This document shows, piece after piece, positions 16,283 through 24,752 of a stretch of DNA of 40,387 bases. The notes beneath the pieces were generated by a model, which was not told the DNA's origin, searched no databases, and worked only from the letters and a program-made list of their open reading frames with translations. The number at the start of each line of letters is the position of its first letter. Within the stretch, counting starts at the first letter, position 1. The DNA is taken from assembly GCF_001712795.1 (NCBI RefSeq), contig NZ_KV757554.1, forward strand, positions 600 through 40,986. Direction: 5' to 3'. Origin of the DNA: Nostoc sp. KVJ20 (lineage in GTDB: Bacteria > Cyanobacteriota > Cyanobacteriia > Cyanobacteriales > Nostocaceae). The translations under genes were made by a program, and so were the position numbers.

Positions 16283-17522
16283 AGAATGTATACCACTCTG
16301 GGCCAAGCTTATCTGCTTCGCTGATGGGAGTCTCAACGGCTGTTGTCTCATTTATAGTCCAAATGTTGTCTGTACCTGCTGTCTGGTCGCGCCAGTAGAT
16401 ATCAGTCTTGCCATCGCCGTTGAAATCACCAAGAGATGGTACTAAGGCCGCGTTATTAGCTGGCAAGAAAGCTTCAGTTGCAACTGTTGTGCCATCCATC
16501 AACCAAGCGGTGTTTGCACCTGTGGTTCCATTGTGCCAGAAGATATCGGTCTTGCCATCACCGTTGAAATCACCAATTTTAGAAGTCCAGGATGAGTCAA
16601 GTGTAGCCAAAGCACCTTCTGTGACTAAGATGCCATTCATCGTCCAAACCTTGTTCTCACCTGTTTGAGCGTTTCTCCACAGAATGTCTGTCTTAAAGTC
16701 ACCGTTGAAATCACCAAGGTTAGCAGTCCAAGCGGCATCTTGTGATTGCAGAGCAAATTCAGTCTTTTGCGTACCATCCATAAACCAAGCGGTGTTATCG
16801 CCTGTTGTGGTATTGCGCCAGAAGATATCACTCTTGCCATTGCCGTCGAAATCAACAATGGTAGGAGTTAGTGCTGTGTCTGTAGGGTCTAGAACAGTTG
16901 CATTCAGAACGGTGGTGCCATCCATCTCCCAAATAGCGTTCTCGCCAGTTGTGGCATTATGCCAGAAGATATCAGTTTTGCGATCGCCGTTGAAATCTCC
17001 AATCTGAGGACTCCAGGCTGGATCAACGCTACTTAGAACAGCCGCACTACCAACTCTGGTGCCATCCATCAGGACAACGCTATTTTCACCGGTTGTCTTA
17101 TTGCGTAATAAGAAGTCGGTTTTGCCATCAGCATTGAAGTCAGCAATTTTGTAATCATAGGCCGATAGGTCAAATTGACCCAAAGAACCCTGTTCGACAA
17201 CTGTTGTGCCATCCATCAACCGAATGATAATCTCACCAGTTGAAGCATTAACCCAAACTTTGTCTGTTTTACCATCACCGTTAAAGTCAGGAGTAATCGC
17301 CGCACTAGTTAAGTAAGGATTAGGATTGGGATTTGCTGACGTTTTAATAGGCGCAGTCACCGCTTGACTTTCTAGTGCTAGTGAAGAACTCTTATTTCCA
17401 AACCCCAAATCATAATTTAAACTCTTAAGAGAAGTTGTCAAGATTTCTGATTTTGCAAAAGAATCTGATAACAATCGAGATGTATTCAAACCTAAGGGTG
17501 AGGAATTTGAATTGTCAGGCAT
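16281..17522 (-). CDS. FG-GAP/VCBS repeat protein, seven repeats
   Basis: 413 residues. Seven copies of DFNGDGKTDxxWxN...MDGT units with a period of about 45 residues run from about residue 75 to the end (variants DFNADGKTD, DFDGNGKSD). The DxNxDGxxD loops bind Ca2+ in this family, and seven repeats fit a seven-bladed beta-propeller like the integrin alpha head. The first ~70 residues are low in structure and Ser/Asn-rich, and no signal peptide is seen. Such cyanobacterial proteins are usually extracellular, so a leaderless export route is possible. No ligand or enzymatic domain is recognisable, and the ribosome site is weak. Confidence 0.9.
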   Translation of the reverse strand: MPDNSNSSPLGLNTSRLLSDSFAKSEILTTSLKSLNYDLGFGNKSSSLALESQAVTAPIKTSANPNPNPYLTSAAITPDFNGDGKTDKVWVNASTGEIIIRLMDGTTVVEQGSLGQFDLSAYDYKIADFNADGKTDFLLRNKTTGENSVVLMDGTRVGSAAVLSSVDPAWSPQIGDFNGDRKTDIFWHNATTGENAIWEMDGTTVLNATVLDPTDTALTPTIVDFDGNGKSDIFWRNTTTGDNTAWFMDGTQKTEFALQSQDAAWTANLGDFNGDFKTDILWRNAQTGENKVWTMNGILVTEGALATLDSSWTSKIGDFNGDGKTDIFWHNGTTGANTAWLMDGTTVATEAFLPANNAALVPSLGDFNGDGKTDIYWRDQTAGTDNIWTINETTAVETPISEADKLGPEWYTF

Positions 17523-18278
17523 GGTGTATTTTTATTATTGGTTGTTATATTCTTTTAACTTTCTTTGGCACTCTCTTTCTGTAACGAAATAACATTTACT
17601 AGGGTTTCAATATTTCTTTAGAACTATTTTTTATTTATTAATGTCACTCTTTGAAGATAAATATTTGTTTGTTTTAAACTATTATTCTAAAAATTTCAAG
17701 TTCTATATAAGCAATTACGAAATATTTTTTGTAACTTATATATGATTGCTGATAAATGATGACTATTTTATCTCTTTTCTTTGAAATTTCAAGGTTGTAT
17801 CAAAAATCTACCTACGAAACAGAAATTTATTTTATGTTTAATTAAACAGACTTAATTTAAATAGAAGCTATCGCTTTTTTATTATGGGTTGAGGAGACAT
17901 ATAGGACTCATATTTGATTTGGTGAAAAAACTCAGTACAACTAATAAGCCTTCTTTCCTGTTGCCTGTTGCCTATTGCCTGTCTACGCAAATTCGTTCAG
18001 AAATCAAAGCGGATTCCTATAGCTTTTATACTGTGTGTTGTTAGATTTATGAAATGTCAGAATTTATATAAGATAACAACAAGATCCCCGACTTCTTTAA
18101 GAAGTCGGGGATTTAAGTGTTTCGAGATAATTGTTTATTATCCAATGATTTATGACTTGAATCGAAACAAATATTGGTTAGAATAACTTAGATTAGCAAC
18201 TATTCAGAGGCATGATCTGTGCATACTCTGGTTGCCAAAAGTGTAAAATAACACAATACTTTAATACATACATCAGCT
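17523..18278. other. Long AT-rich divergent intergenic region
   Basis: 756 bp between the divergent FG-GAP and pepP genes. It is mostly AT-rich with no convincing ORF. TTGCCTG heptamers lie near 17957-17983 and a palindrome at 18082-18114. A 72-codon frame across the palindrome has no ribosome site or family resemblance. Confidence 0.6.
18082..18114. repeat. Palindromic hairpin repeat (ATCCCCGACTTC type)
   Basis: A 13-bp perfect stem (ATCCCCGACTTCT / AGAAGTCGGGGAT) with a 3-nt loop. The CCCCGACTTC...GAAGTCGGGG palindrome is widespread in Nostoc genomes, from general knowledge. No T-run follows, so it is more likely a dispersed palindrome than a terminator. Confidence 0.75.
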
Positions 18279-19592
18279 ATGCAAGCAGAATATCGGCAGC
18301 GTCGCGAGCAATTAATGGCAAAAATTGGTGATGGTACAGCCATTTTTCGCAGTGCGCCAATGGCAGTAATGCACAACGATGTCGAGTATGTTTATCGCCA
18401 AGACAGTGATTTCTTCTACTTGACTGGTTTTAATGAACCACAGGCAGTAGCAGTGTTAGCGCCGCATCATTCAGAACATCGGTTTGTACTGTTCGTCCAA
18501 CCGAAGGATCGGGAAAAGGAAGTATGGACTGGTTATCTTTGTGGGGTAGATGCAGCCAAGGAAATGTATGGTGCTGATGAAGCTTACCCCATTAGCGAGT
18601 TAGATGAAAAGTTACCGCAGTATTTAGAAAAAGCCAGCCGCATTTATTATCACTTAGGACGCGATCGCACCTTCAATGATCAAATCCTGAGACATTACCA
18701 AAGTTTACTGCGGACTTATCCGAAGCGCGGCACTGGGCCGATCGCTATTGAAGATACTGGTCCTGTCCTCAACAGCATGAGATTGATCAAAAGCGAAGCA
18801 GAGTTAGAATTGATGCGTCAAGCAGCTGCGATCGCTACCGAAGCACACAATTATGCCCAAGAAATTGCCGCACCCGGACGTTATGAGTATGAAATACAAG
18901 CGGAGATGGAACGCATCTTTCGCGTGCGGGGTGGGTTAGGGCCAGCTTACCCTTCCATTGTGGCTTCCGGCGCGAATGCTTGCGTACTCCACTACATTGA
19001 AAATAATCGTCAAATGCAGGATGGAGAATTACTACTAATTGATGCCGGTTGTGCCTACGGTTATTACAACTCCGATATTACGCGGACATTTCCCGTAGGT
19101 GGCAAATTTACGCCAGAACAAAAAACCCTGTATGAAATTGTTTTAGAAGCACAAAAACAAGCGATCGCTCAAGTGCAACCAGGTAATCCTTTCAACTTAG
19201 TTCACGATACAGCAGTGCGCGTCCTCACAGAAGGTTTAGTTGAACTTGGCATTCTCAAAGGTGAAATTGACAAGTTAATTGAAGAAGAAAAATATAAGCC
19301 ATATTATATGCACCGCACCAGTCATTGGTTAGGTTTGGATGTCCATGATGTGGGTGTTTACCAGCACGGTGAAGATAAACCGCAGATTTTACAACCAGGT
19401 CAAATTTTGACAGTGGAACCAGGACTATATATTGTGCCAGATACGAAACTAGCAGAAGACCAACCAGAGACAGATCCTCGATGGGTTGGTATTGGTATTC
19501 GTATTGAGGATGATGTATTAGTTACACCTGCTGGACATGAAGTGTTAACTGCGGGAGTTCCCAAAGCGGTAGATGAAATCGAAAGATATTAA
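18279..19592 (+). CDS. pepP: Xaa-Pro aminopeptidase
   Basis: 437 residues, with the N-terminal domain of aminopeptidase P (VYRQDSDFFYLTGFNEPQAV) followed by an M24 pita-bread catalytic domain. The five metal ligands can be placed: Asp255, Asp266 (DAGCAYGYYNSDITRTF), His349 (HRTSHWLGLDVHD), Glu380 (VEPGLYI) and Glu410 (GIRIEDD). Length and order match E. coli PepP. It removes an N-terminal residue preceding proline, using a di-metal (usually Mn) site in the cytosol. It is a single gene with a long upstream region and a heptamer array directly after the stop. Confidence 0.96.
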   Translation: MQAEYRQRREQLMAKIGDGTAIFRSAPMAVMHNDVEYVYRQDSDFFYLTGFNEPQAVAVLAPHHSEHRFVLFVQPKDREKEVWTGYLCGVDAAKEMYGADEAYPISELDEKLPQYLEKASRIYYHLGRDRTFNDQILRHYQSLLRTYPKRGTGPIAIEDTGPVLNSMRLIKSEAELELMRQAAAIATEAHNYAQEIAAPGRYEYEIQAEMERIFRVRGGLGPAYPSIVASGANACVLHYIENNRQMQDGELLLIDAGCAYGYYNSDITRTFPVGGKFTPEQKTLYEIVLEAQKQAIAQVQPGNPFNLVHDTAVRVLTEGLVELGILKGEIDKLIEEEKYKPYYMHRTSHWLGLDVHDVGVYQHGEDKPQILQPGQILTVEPGLYIVPDTKLAEDQPETDPRWVGIGIRIEDDVLVTPAGHEVLTAGVPKAVDEIERY

Positions 19593-19593
19593 A

Positions 19594-19627
19594 GAAGTCG
19601 GAAGTCGGAAGTCGGAAGTCGGAAGTA
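19594..19627. repeat. Heptamer tandem repeat (GGAAGTC)
   Basis: Four to five 7-bp units start two bases after the pepP stop codon. Confidence 0.85.
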
Positions 19628-19713
19628 CAGTTTTGTAACGGGGATTTAGAACAAGACTTATATCCTTGCGGCTTGGTTTAAAGCAACAGGACTTAAACCC
19701 GCCGAATCATCAC

Positions 19714-19737
19714 AAAGACGCGATAAATCGCGTCTTT
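19714..19737. terminator. Palindrome, possible terminator
   Basis: AAAGACGCGAT / ATCGCGTCTTT with a 2-nt centre, followed by TTGTC. It lies between convergent genes, so a bidirectional terminator is plausible, but the T-tract is short. Confidence 0.4.
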
Positions 19738-19772
19738 TGTCTTAACCGAACAGTATTGGTTTGTAAAGCCCT

Positions 19773-19889
19773 GGTGATTGGAAATCGCGGCTATACAGAC
19801 AAAACCCACCTCCGTGGGTTTAAAACCCTTGATTTTGTATTAGTCCACGGAGGTGGACAATGCTAATGTAGTCGCGATTTACAATTGCC
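19773..19889. repeat. MITE-like element with 21-bp imperfect terminal inverted repeats, copy 1
   Basis: The left end GGTGATTGGAAATCGCGGCTA and the right end TAGTCGCGATTTACAATTGCC are inverted matches at about 17 of 21 positions. The interior holds CCACCTCCGTGG-like palindromes. A related element with similar ends lies at 39716-39825. Confidence 0.75.
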
Positions 19890-19897
19890 CAATACTT

Positions 19898-21088
19898 TTA
19901 AAATTCCATTTTCAAGGGAAAAATGACGGTGAAAGTAGAACCAACGCCTACCTGCGAGGCTAGGTTAATTTGGCCTTGCAATAGTTTTACCAACCGCGAT
20001 ACTATTGCTAACCCCAACCCTGTACTATCGGGAAGATAGGGGCGATCGCTAGCACTTACACGAAAATAGGGTTCAAATATTTGGTCTTGGTTTTCTGGTG
20101 CAATGCCAATTCCTGTATCAGAAACGGCGATCGCCCATCTCTGATTCTCCAACACCTGACACATTATAATCACAGTCCCCGACTCTGTATAACGAATCGC
20201 ATTACTAATAAGATTTGTGATAATCTGTTGCAGTTGGAAAGAATCTGCCATTACCTTTTCGGGAGCGCGATCGCAATCCACCACAATTTGTAAATTTTTT
20301 CCCGCAGCTAAAGGTTCTAACATTTCACACACATTACCAATTAATTCACGCACATCGGTAGGCGCTAATTGGAGTTTTATCTGTCCCGCTTCATAGCGCG
20401 AAAGTTCTAATACATCATTAATCAGATGAAGTAACTGTCTACCATTGCGTAGTACCCGCTCAATATGTTCTAAATTGGTAAAGTTGTCTTTTATCTCAGT
20501 CTTGCGTCGTTGTTGGCGTAAAAATAGATCCGAGTAGCCAATAATGGAAGTGAGGGGATGTTTCAATTCGTGGGCTAATTGGGAAAGATACTCTTGATTG
20601 GCGCTAATTAACCGCGTGAGTTCCTGATTATGGAGCGTTAGTGATGCTTGCAACCGGTGTAATTCTCGCAAGCGTTGCTCAACATAACTCTTGAAACATT
20701 GAGCGATCGCTTCATCTACAATCACATCAATCAAACGCATGGAACGAATTATCTCTGATGGGGTTCCCTTCAATAAATCTGCTTGTATAGCATCAAATAT
20801 TACTGTTCGCAGCAGATGATATTCTCTGGCAATTTCTGCTGGATCAAAGCCTTGTTCGGCTCGAATCGCTCCATGCTGAAAACTGGCAGTAACCATTGAC
20901 CGAATATCATTATCCTGAGATTTTGAAAGAACTGTCACCATTGCTTTCAAAAGATCAGGGATGTGATCCTTTACTGCTGTATAAGATAGTTCATCAGCAC
21001 TTTCAATGCGTCTATCCTTGCGAACTGCTGCAATCCATTGCTTCAGGATGATATCCGTTTTTTCAGCCAGTATTTGACTAAAATCCAT
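19898..21088 (-). CDS. Sensor histidine kinase with RsbRD-type N-terminal domain
   Basis: 396 residues. Residues 1-140 (ILKQWIAAVRKDRRI ... FQHGAIRAEQGFDPAEIAREYHLLRTVIF) look like the all-helical RsbRD_N domain. A short linker leads to the H-box LAHELKHPLTSIIGYSD (His173), N-box QIITNLISNAIRYTESG, G1 SDTGIGIAPE and G2 GLGLAIV. It lacks membrane segments, so it is a cytosolic kinase. Neither the signal nor the cognate regulator is visible, and no response regulator gene is adjacent. It reads away from the riboswitch-ABC cluster, and its upstream spacer contains GGTTAG-N5-CTAACC (21223-21239), a possible operator. Confidence 0.93.
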   Translation of the reverse strand: MDFSQILAEKTDIILKQWIAAVRKDRRIESADELSYTAVKDHIPDLLKAMVTVLSKSQDNDIRSMVTASFQHGAIRAEQGFDPAEIAREYHLLRTVIFDAIQADLLKGTPSEIIRSMRLIDVIVDEAIAQCFKSYVEQRLRELHRLQASLTLHNQELTRLISANQEYLSQLAHELKHPLTSIIGYSDLFLRQQRRKTEIKDNFTNLEHIERVLRNGRQLLHLINDVLELSRYEAGQIKLQLAPTDVRELIGNVCEMLEPLAAGKNLQIVVDCDRAPEKVMADSFQLQQIITNLISNAIRYTESGTVIIMCQVLENQRWAIAVSDTGIGIAPENQDQIFEPYFRVSASDRPYLPDSTGLGLAIVSRLVKLLQGQINLASQVGVGSTFTVIFPLKMEF

Positions 21089-21534
21089 TATGTTAAATTC
21101 AGCTAGGAGATAGATGAGTAAACTTCCATATCCAAATAGTTTAGCGACTGAAATGGCGATCTACCAAAAAAATTGATATGTTCCACCTATCAATAGAAAT
21201 AGATTTTGCAAATTCTTTCGTTGGTTAGATTAACTAACCGTAAATAAAAATTATGCGGTATAATATATATCCTAAAAGCAAACAATAAAACTCTTGCAGT
21301 CAACAAGCTTGATACTTGACTTAATTAAAATATTTAGCTTACTGTGTAAGGATTTCAGTCACAATACAACCAAAATTAGAGATTTTCTTGATTACCGAAA
21401 AGCCAATGTAGGTACTTGACTTCAGTATTAAAATAAACAACATTTACCATAAAACAGATGTAGTTACTAAAGCATTAATGTTATGCTCTACATATAGATG
21501 TTATAATGTGCATAATTTAGTATCTATTCGAGTA
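21089..21534. other. AT-rich divergent spacer between kinase gene and riboswitch
   Basis: 446 bp, very AT-rich, without an ORF. It contains a 6-bp-arm inverted repeat GGTTAG-N5-CTAACC at 21223-21239, about 135 bp upstream of the kinase start. The promoter for the riboswitch transcript should lie in the right half; TATAATG at 21511-21517 is a good -10 candidate about 20 bp before the aptamer. Confidence 0.5.
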
Positions 21535-21753
21535 AGTCAGCCTAATCCAACGCATCATAGTGCGTGACGTTGGAGCGGAGGAACCAAATTGTGGGGCGAA
21601 TCTTATAGAAAGTGAGGAGTTGAGAGTGAGGAGTTAGGAATTAAATAAAATTTAATAACTCATAACTCATAACTCATAACTCATAACTCTCTTAAGAAGG
21701 GCATCTCTCAGCCCTAGCCCGTCAGCTAACTTCGTAGGCATTGAGAGGAGACT
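21535..21753 (+). ncRNA. ydaO-yuaA class riboswitch (c-di-AMP), copy 1
   Basis: The conserved core elements appear in order: GCGGAGGAACCA (21575-21586), GGGGCGAATC (21593-21602) and GCCCGTCAGCTAAC followed by TCGTAGGC (21717-21739). P1 pairs AGTCAGCCT (21535-21543) with AGGAGACT (21746-21753). P2 pairs TCCAACG (21546-21552) with CGTTGGA (21568-21574). This is the RF00379 layout, which binds two c-di-AMP molecules and usually represses when bound. The variable arm carries an AACTCAT heptamer array (21653-21690). After P1 lies a small hairpin GGCATT-N5-AATGTC (21762-21778), a candidate part of the expression platform. Downstream is the ABC permease gene. Confidence 0.88.
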
Positions 21754-21852
21754 GAAGAGACGGCATTTTTATAATGTCCCGATCTCATCAGTGTCCAAGG
21801 CTGGTACTGCTCAGACTTTTTGTACCTGCACTTAATTCTGTTGAGGTCGTCA

Positions 21853-22704
21853 ATGATATTTCAACTCAATTTAGCAGCGATCGCGGCGATCGCTGGGCAA
21901 GCTGTTTGGAGAAAGACAAAACCTGTCATTTTTAGAGATGTCTTCTTTTTACCAGTATTGGGCTTCTTGGGAATAATTGTGCTGTGGTGGATTATTGCAC
22001 TTGCCAACCATCAATTGATGCCCACTCCACCAGAAGCGCTAATCGCTAATTTAGACTACATCTTAAATCCCTTCTACCAAAGAGGCCCAGGCAACTTAGG
22101 AATTGGTTGGTTGTTAATAGCAAGTCTGCGTCGGGTATTAATAGGCTTTTTGTTAGGTGCGGTAGTAGCGATTCCTTTGGGGTTTCTAATTGGAATGTCC
22201 AGACCGGCAATGCTAGCACTTAATCCGATAATTCAAATTTTTAAACCCGTATCGCCCCTAGCTTGGCTGCCTATCGCCTTAGCAATTTTCAACTTAGCAG
22301 ATCCTTCCGCCATTTTTGTCATCTTTATTACCTCCTTATGGCCAACAATTATTAATACCGCATTAGGAGTTTCTAGCGTTCCCAAAGATTATTTAGATGT
22401 GGCACGAGTGCTAGAAATGCCACGTTGGCGACGAATTACAAAAATCATTTGGCCTGCAAGTTTGCCGTATGTTTTTACAGGTTTACGAATTAGTTTAGGC
22501 ATAGCTTGGCTAGTAATTGTTGCCGTGGAAATGCTTACAGGTGGTGTTGGTATCGGCTTTTTTGTCTGGGATGAATGGAGTCGTTTAAACCTGAGTTCAG
22601 TCTTTTTAGCTGTGTTGATAATTGGCTTAACTGGGTTAATCCTAGATTACGCCCTGGGCAAAATCCAAGAATTAGTAACCCATCGCCCTAGAACTGCCAA
22701 CTAA
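21853..22704 (+). CDS. ABC transporter permease, NrtB/CmpB/SsuC (NitT/TauT) type
   Basis: 283 residues from the ATG at 21853, which has GAGG six bases upstream; a TTG at 21820 in frame would add 11 residues. Five to six membrane helices are visible. The EAA-loop region VPKDYLDVARVLEMPRWRRITKIIWPASLPYVFTGLRISLGIAW is typical of permeases for nitrate, bicarbonate, taurine and alkanesulfonate. TGGVGIGFFVWDEWSRLNLSSVF resembles NrtB/CmpB most. It follows the first c-di-AMP riboswitch by ~100 bp and precedes the binding protein by 152 bp, so it is likely the first riboswitch-controlled gene. The substrate is not certain. Confidence 0.9.
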   Translation: MIFQLNLAAIAAIAGQAVWRKTKPVIFRDVFFLPVLGFLGIIVLWWIIALANHQLMPTPPEALIANLDYILNPFYQRGPGNLGIGWLLIASLRRVLIGFLLGAVVAIPLGFLIGMSRPAMLALNPIIQIFKPVSPLAWLPIALAIFNLADPSAIFVIFITSLWPTIINTALGVSSVPKDYLDVARVLEMPRWRRITKIIWPASLPYVFTGLRISLGIAWLVIVAVEMLTGGVGIGFFVWDEWSRLNLSSVFLAVLIIGLTGLILDYALGKIQELVTHRPRTAN

Positions 22705-22856
22705 CTAAAGGGAATTTTAGATTTTAAATTTTAGATTTTGGATTGAAGAATTGAAAATCCAAAATTTAATAATATCTGTTCGCGCAGTGTCTAATCAAAC
22801 AAATCTAAAATCCAAAATCTAAAATCCAAAATTGATCCACCAGTGGAGCTACAAAA
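22705..22856. repeat. Short-period repeat AAAATCC/AAAATCT between permease and binding protein
   Basis: Units of AAAATCC and AAAATCT, partly inverted (TTTTAGATTTT near 22720, AATCTAAAATCC near 22803-22830), fill most of the 152-bp gap. The two orientations could form a long hairpin within the operon transcript. The same unit occurs at 25909-25938. Confidence 0.7.
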
Positions 22857-24299
22857 ATGGGTGATAATAACTGGACTCGACGAGATTTTATTAAAGGAAT
22901 CGGAGCAACCACAACCGGAATAGCGCTATCTTCCTGTGGAATTTCAGGAGATAGATCAGCCAAAGGACTAACTGAAGAAGCCTTAGCTGTACAACCAGTA
23001 GTTAGATCCCAAGACCTAGAAAAATCTGACCTTACCATTGGTTACGTTCCCGTTAATGATTGTGCGCCATTTGCGATCGCCTGGAAAAAAGGTTTCTTCC
23101 GCAAATATGGTTTGAACGTTACACTCAACCGCGAAGCTAGTTGGGCTAATTCCCGCGACGGTTTAATTTTTGGTCGCCTGGATGCTTCACCCGTAGTATC
23201 CGGTGCTGTCACCAACGCCAGAATTGGTGCTGAAGGCGCACGCCAAGCCTCCTTGTGTGCAGCCATGACCATTCATCGTCATGGTAACGCCATGACAATG
23301 AACAAAGCCATGTGGGATTTTGGGCTGCGTCCGTGGTACGAATATCAAGAACAATATGGCGATGGCGCTTTGGAAGCCTTTGGGCGCGATTTCCGAGGCT
23401 ATTTTGAGAAGCAGTCGTCAGAAAACAAAGTCTGGGCGGTAGTATTAAGTTCTGCCATTTATGAATACTTTGTCCGCTACGTATCCGCCGCCGCAGGTGT
23501 TGATCCTCTCAAAGAATTTCGGATCATCATCGTTCCGCCCCCTCAAATGGTAACAAACGTGAGGATTGGTGCCATGCAAGCTTACATGGTTGCAGAACCC
23601 TGGAATACACGAGCAATAACAGGTAATGAAAACATCGGCTTTACCTTCGCACAAGGAAAAGAAGTCTGGTTAGGACACCCAGATCGACTTTTAGGAGTGA
23701 TGCAATCTTTCATCGAAAAATATCCCAAAACCTATCGTTCTCTAGTCAAGGCGATGATTGAAGCCTGTCAGTATTGCAGCAAAGTAGAAAATCGCCAAGA
23801 AGTAGCCGAACTACTTACAGACCGTTCCTTTACAGGTGCTAAACCCAAAAATCAAGATGCTCCAATTGCCAAATTTACAAGTCCCGGAATTCTGGGCAAC
23901 TATAATTACGGCGGCTTTGACGGCAAAGACCGCACCATCCAAGCCGATGACACCACGATTTTCTTCGATATTCCTGACAACCTTCCCAAACAGCCAGGAG
24001 AACACTCGACATTCTTATGGAGATCGAGAAGTATCTGGTTAATGACACAAGCAGCCCGGTGGGGACAAATTAAGGAATTCCCCAAAAATGCCCAGAAATT
24101 AGCCGAAGATGGCTGGAGAACAGATTTATATCGGGAGATAGCATCAGAAATGGGCATTCAGTGTCCCAAGGATGATTACAAGGTCGAACCACCAGAAGTA
24201 TTTATAGATAAGAAAGGCTTCGATCCCAGCGATCCGGTGGGTTATCTGAATAGTTTTGCTATCAGGGCTAACGCTCCCACTAACTTTTTCATGTCGTGA
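22857..24299 (+). CDS. NrtA/CmpA-like ABC substrate-binding protein, Tat/lipobox signal
   Basis: 480 residues. The N-terminus has a twin-arginine signal (WTRRDFIKGIG, Arg8-Arg9) followed by a lipobox-like LSSC with Cys27, so it is probably exported folded and anchored as a lipoprotein. The body (LTIGYVPVNDCAPFAIAWKKGFFRKYGLNVTL ... MQAYMVAEPWNTRAI) matches the nitrate/bicarbonate-binding NrtA/CmpA family, and the length fits. Pocket residues cannot be judged by eye, so nitrate, nitrite, bicarbonate or another small anion remain possible. It lies between the permease and, after a 453-bp gap, the ATPase. No NrtC-like fused ATPase is present. Confidence 0.9.
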   Translation: MGDNNWTRRDFIKGIGATTTGIALSSCGISGDRSAKGLTEEALAVQPVVRSQDLEKSDLTIGYVPVNDCAPFAIAWKKGFFRKYGLNVTLNREASWANSRDGLIFGRLDASPVVSGAVTNARIGAEGARQASLCAAMTIHRHGNAMTMNKAMWDFGLRPWYEYQEQYGDGALEAFGRDFRGYFEKQSSENKVWAVVLSSAIYEYFVRYVSAAAGVDPLKEFRIIIVPPPQMVTNVRIGAMQAYMVAEPWNTRAITGNENIGFTFAQGKEVWLGHPDRLLGVMQSFIEKYPKTYRSLVKAMIEACQYCSKVENRQEVAELLTDRSFTGAKPKNQDAPIAKFTSPGILGNYNYGGFDGKDRTIQADDTTIFFDIPDNLPKQPGEHSTFLWRSRSIWLMTQAARWGQIKEFPKNAQKLAEDGWRTDLYREIASEMGIQCPKDDYKVEPPEVFIDKKGFDPSDPVGYLNSFAIRANAPTNFFMS

Positions 24300-24752
24300 A
24301 GTACCCCTTTTTGCTTCGCTGAAAAAGGAGCTTCCAATTTCAACTACAGCAACGACGGTCTTATTCGTCTTTTGGGTTTTCCGTTTCATCCGCTCTTGCC
24401 ACGTTAGGCATTCCTATTACTAGAAATTCGGAACTAAATCTGATGATGGTCTTACAAAACGTCAACAGGCAGCCGCCCGTCTACCACAAGCAGTTTGATT
24501 TTTATTTGCACAACACCGCTTGGATTTATTGCAATATGCAGACCAGCTAACAGTGTTCTTTCCCCGATCTACCGATTTATCTGCGGCAAGTATCTTACTA
24601 CTACTTTGAAGTTAGCCTGTCTGTTCAATACGGTCGGGTGGGTCAGCGACCATTTATATCATACGTCGCTAATGCTGCGCTATCAGCAGCCAGCATCCTT
24701 TTGATCGGAAACAATCCAAAATTGATTGACTAGATTATTTCGGGAGCATTTG
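24300..24752 (+). other. Intra-cluster gap with hairpin and possible decayed coding sequence
   Basis: 453 bp between the binding protein and ATPase genes. A 7-bp hairpin CCTTTTT / AAAAAGG (24306-24328) directly follows the SBP stop and may attenuate transcription. A frame near 24440-24605 reads DDGLTKRQQAAARLPQAV, a stop, then FLFAQHRLDLLQYADQLTVF before another stop, which looks more protein-like than random but is not recognised. It could be a remnant of an inserted or deleted gene; this is weak. Confidence 0.35.

Larger units (their letters stand above)
19593..19897. other. Intergenic region made mostly of repeats
   Basis: 305 bp between convergent pepP and the histidine kinase gene. From left: a GGAAGTC heptamer array (19594-19627), a palindrome AAAGACGCGAT / ATCGCGTCTTT (19714-19737), then the MITE-like element at 19773-19889. 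No gene is supported; the 66-codon frame here is repeat-derived. Confidence 0.75.

Noticed and set aside
17968..18186. 72-codon plus-strand frame
   Set aside because: It runs through TTGCCTG heptamers and the CCCCGACTTC palindrome, and lacks a ribosome site and recognisable domain.
19666..19866. 66-codon plus-strand frame
   Set aside because: Falls inside palindromic and MITE-like repeats between convergent genes.
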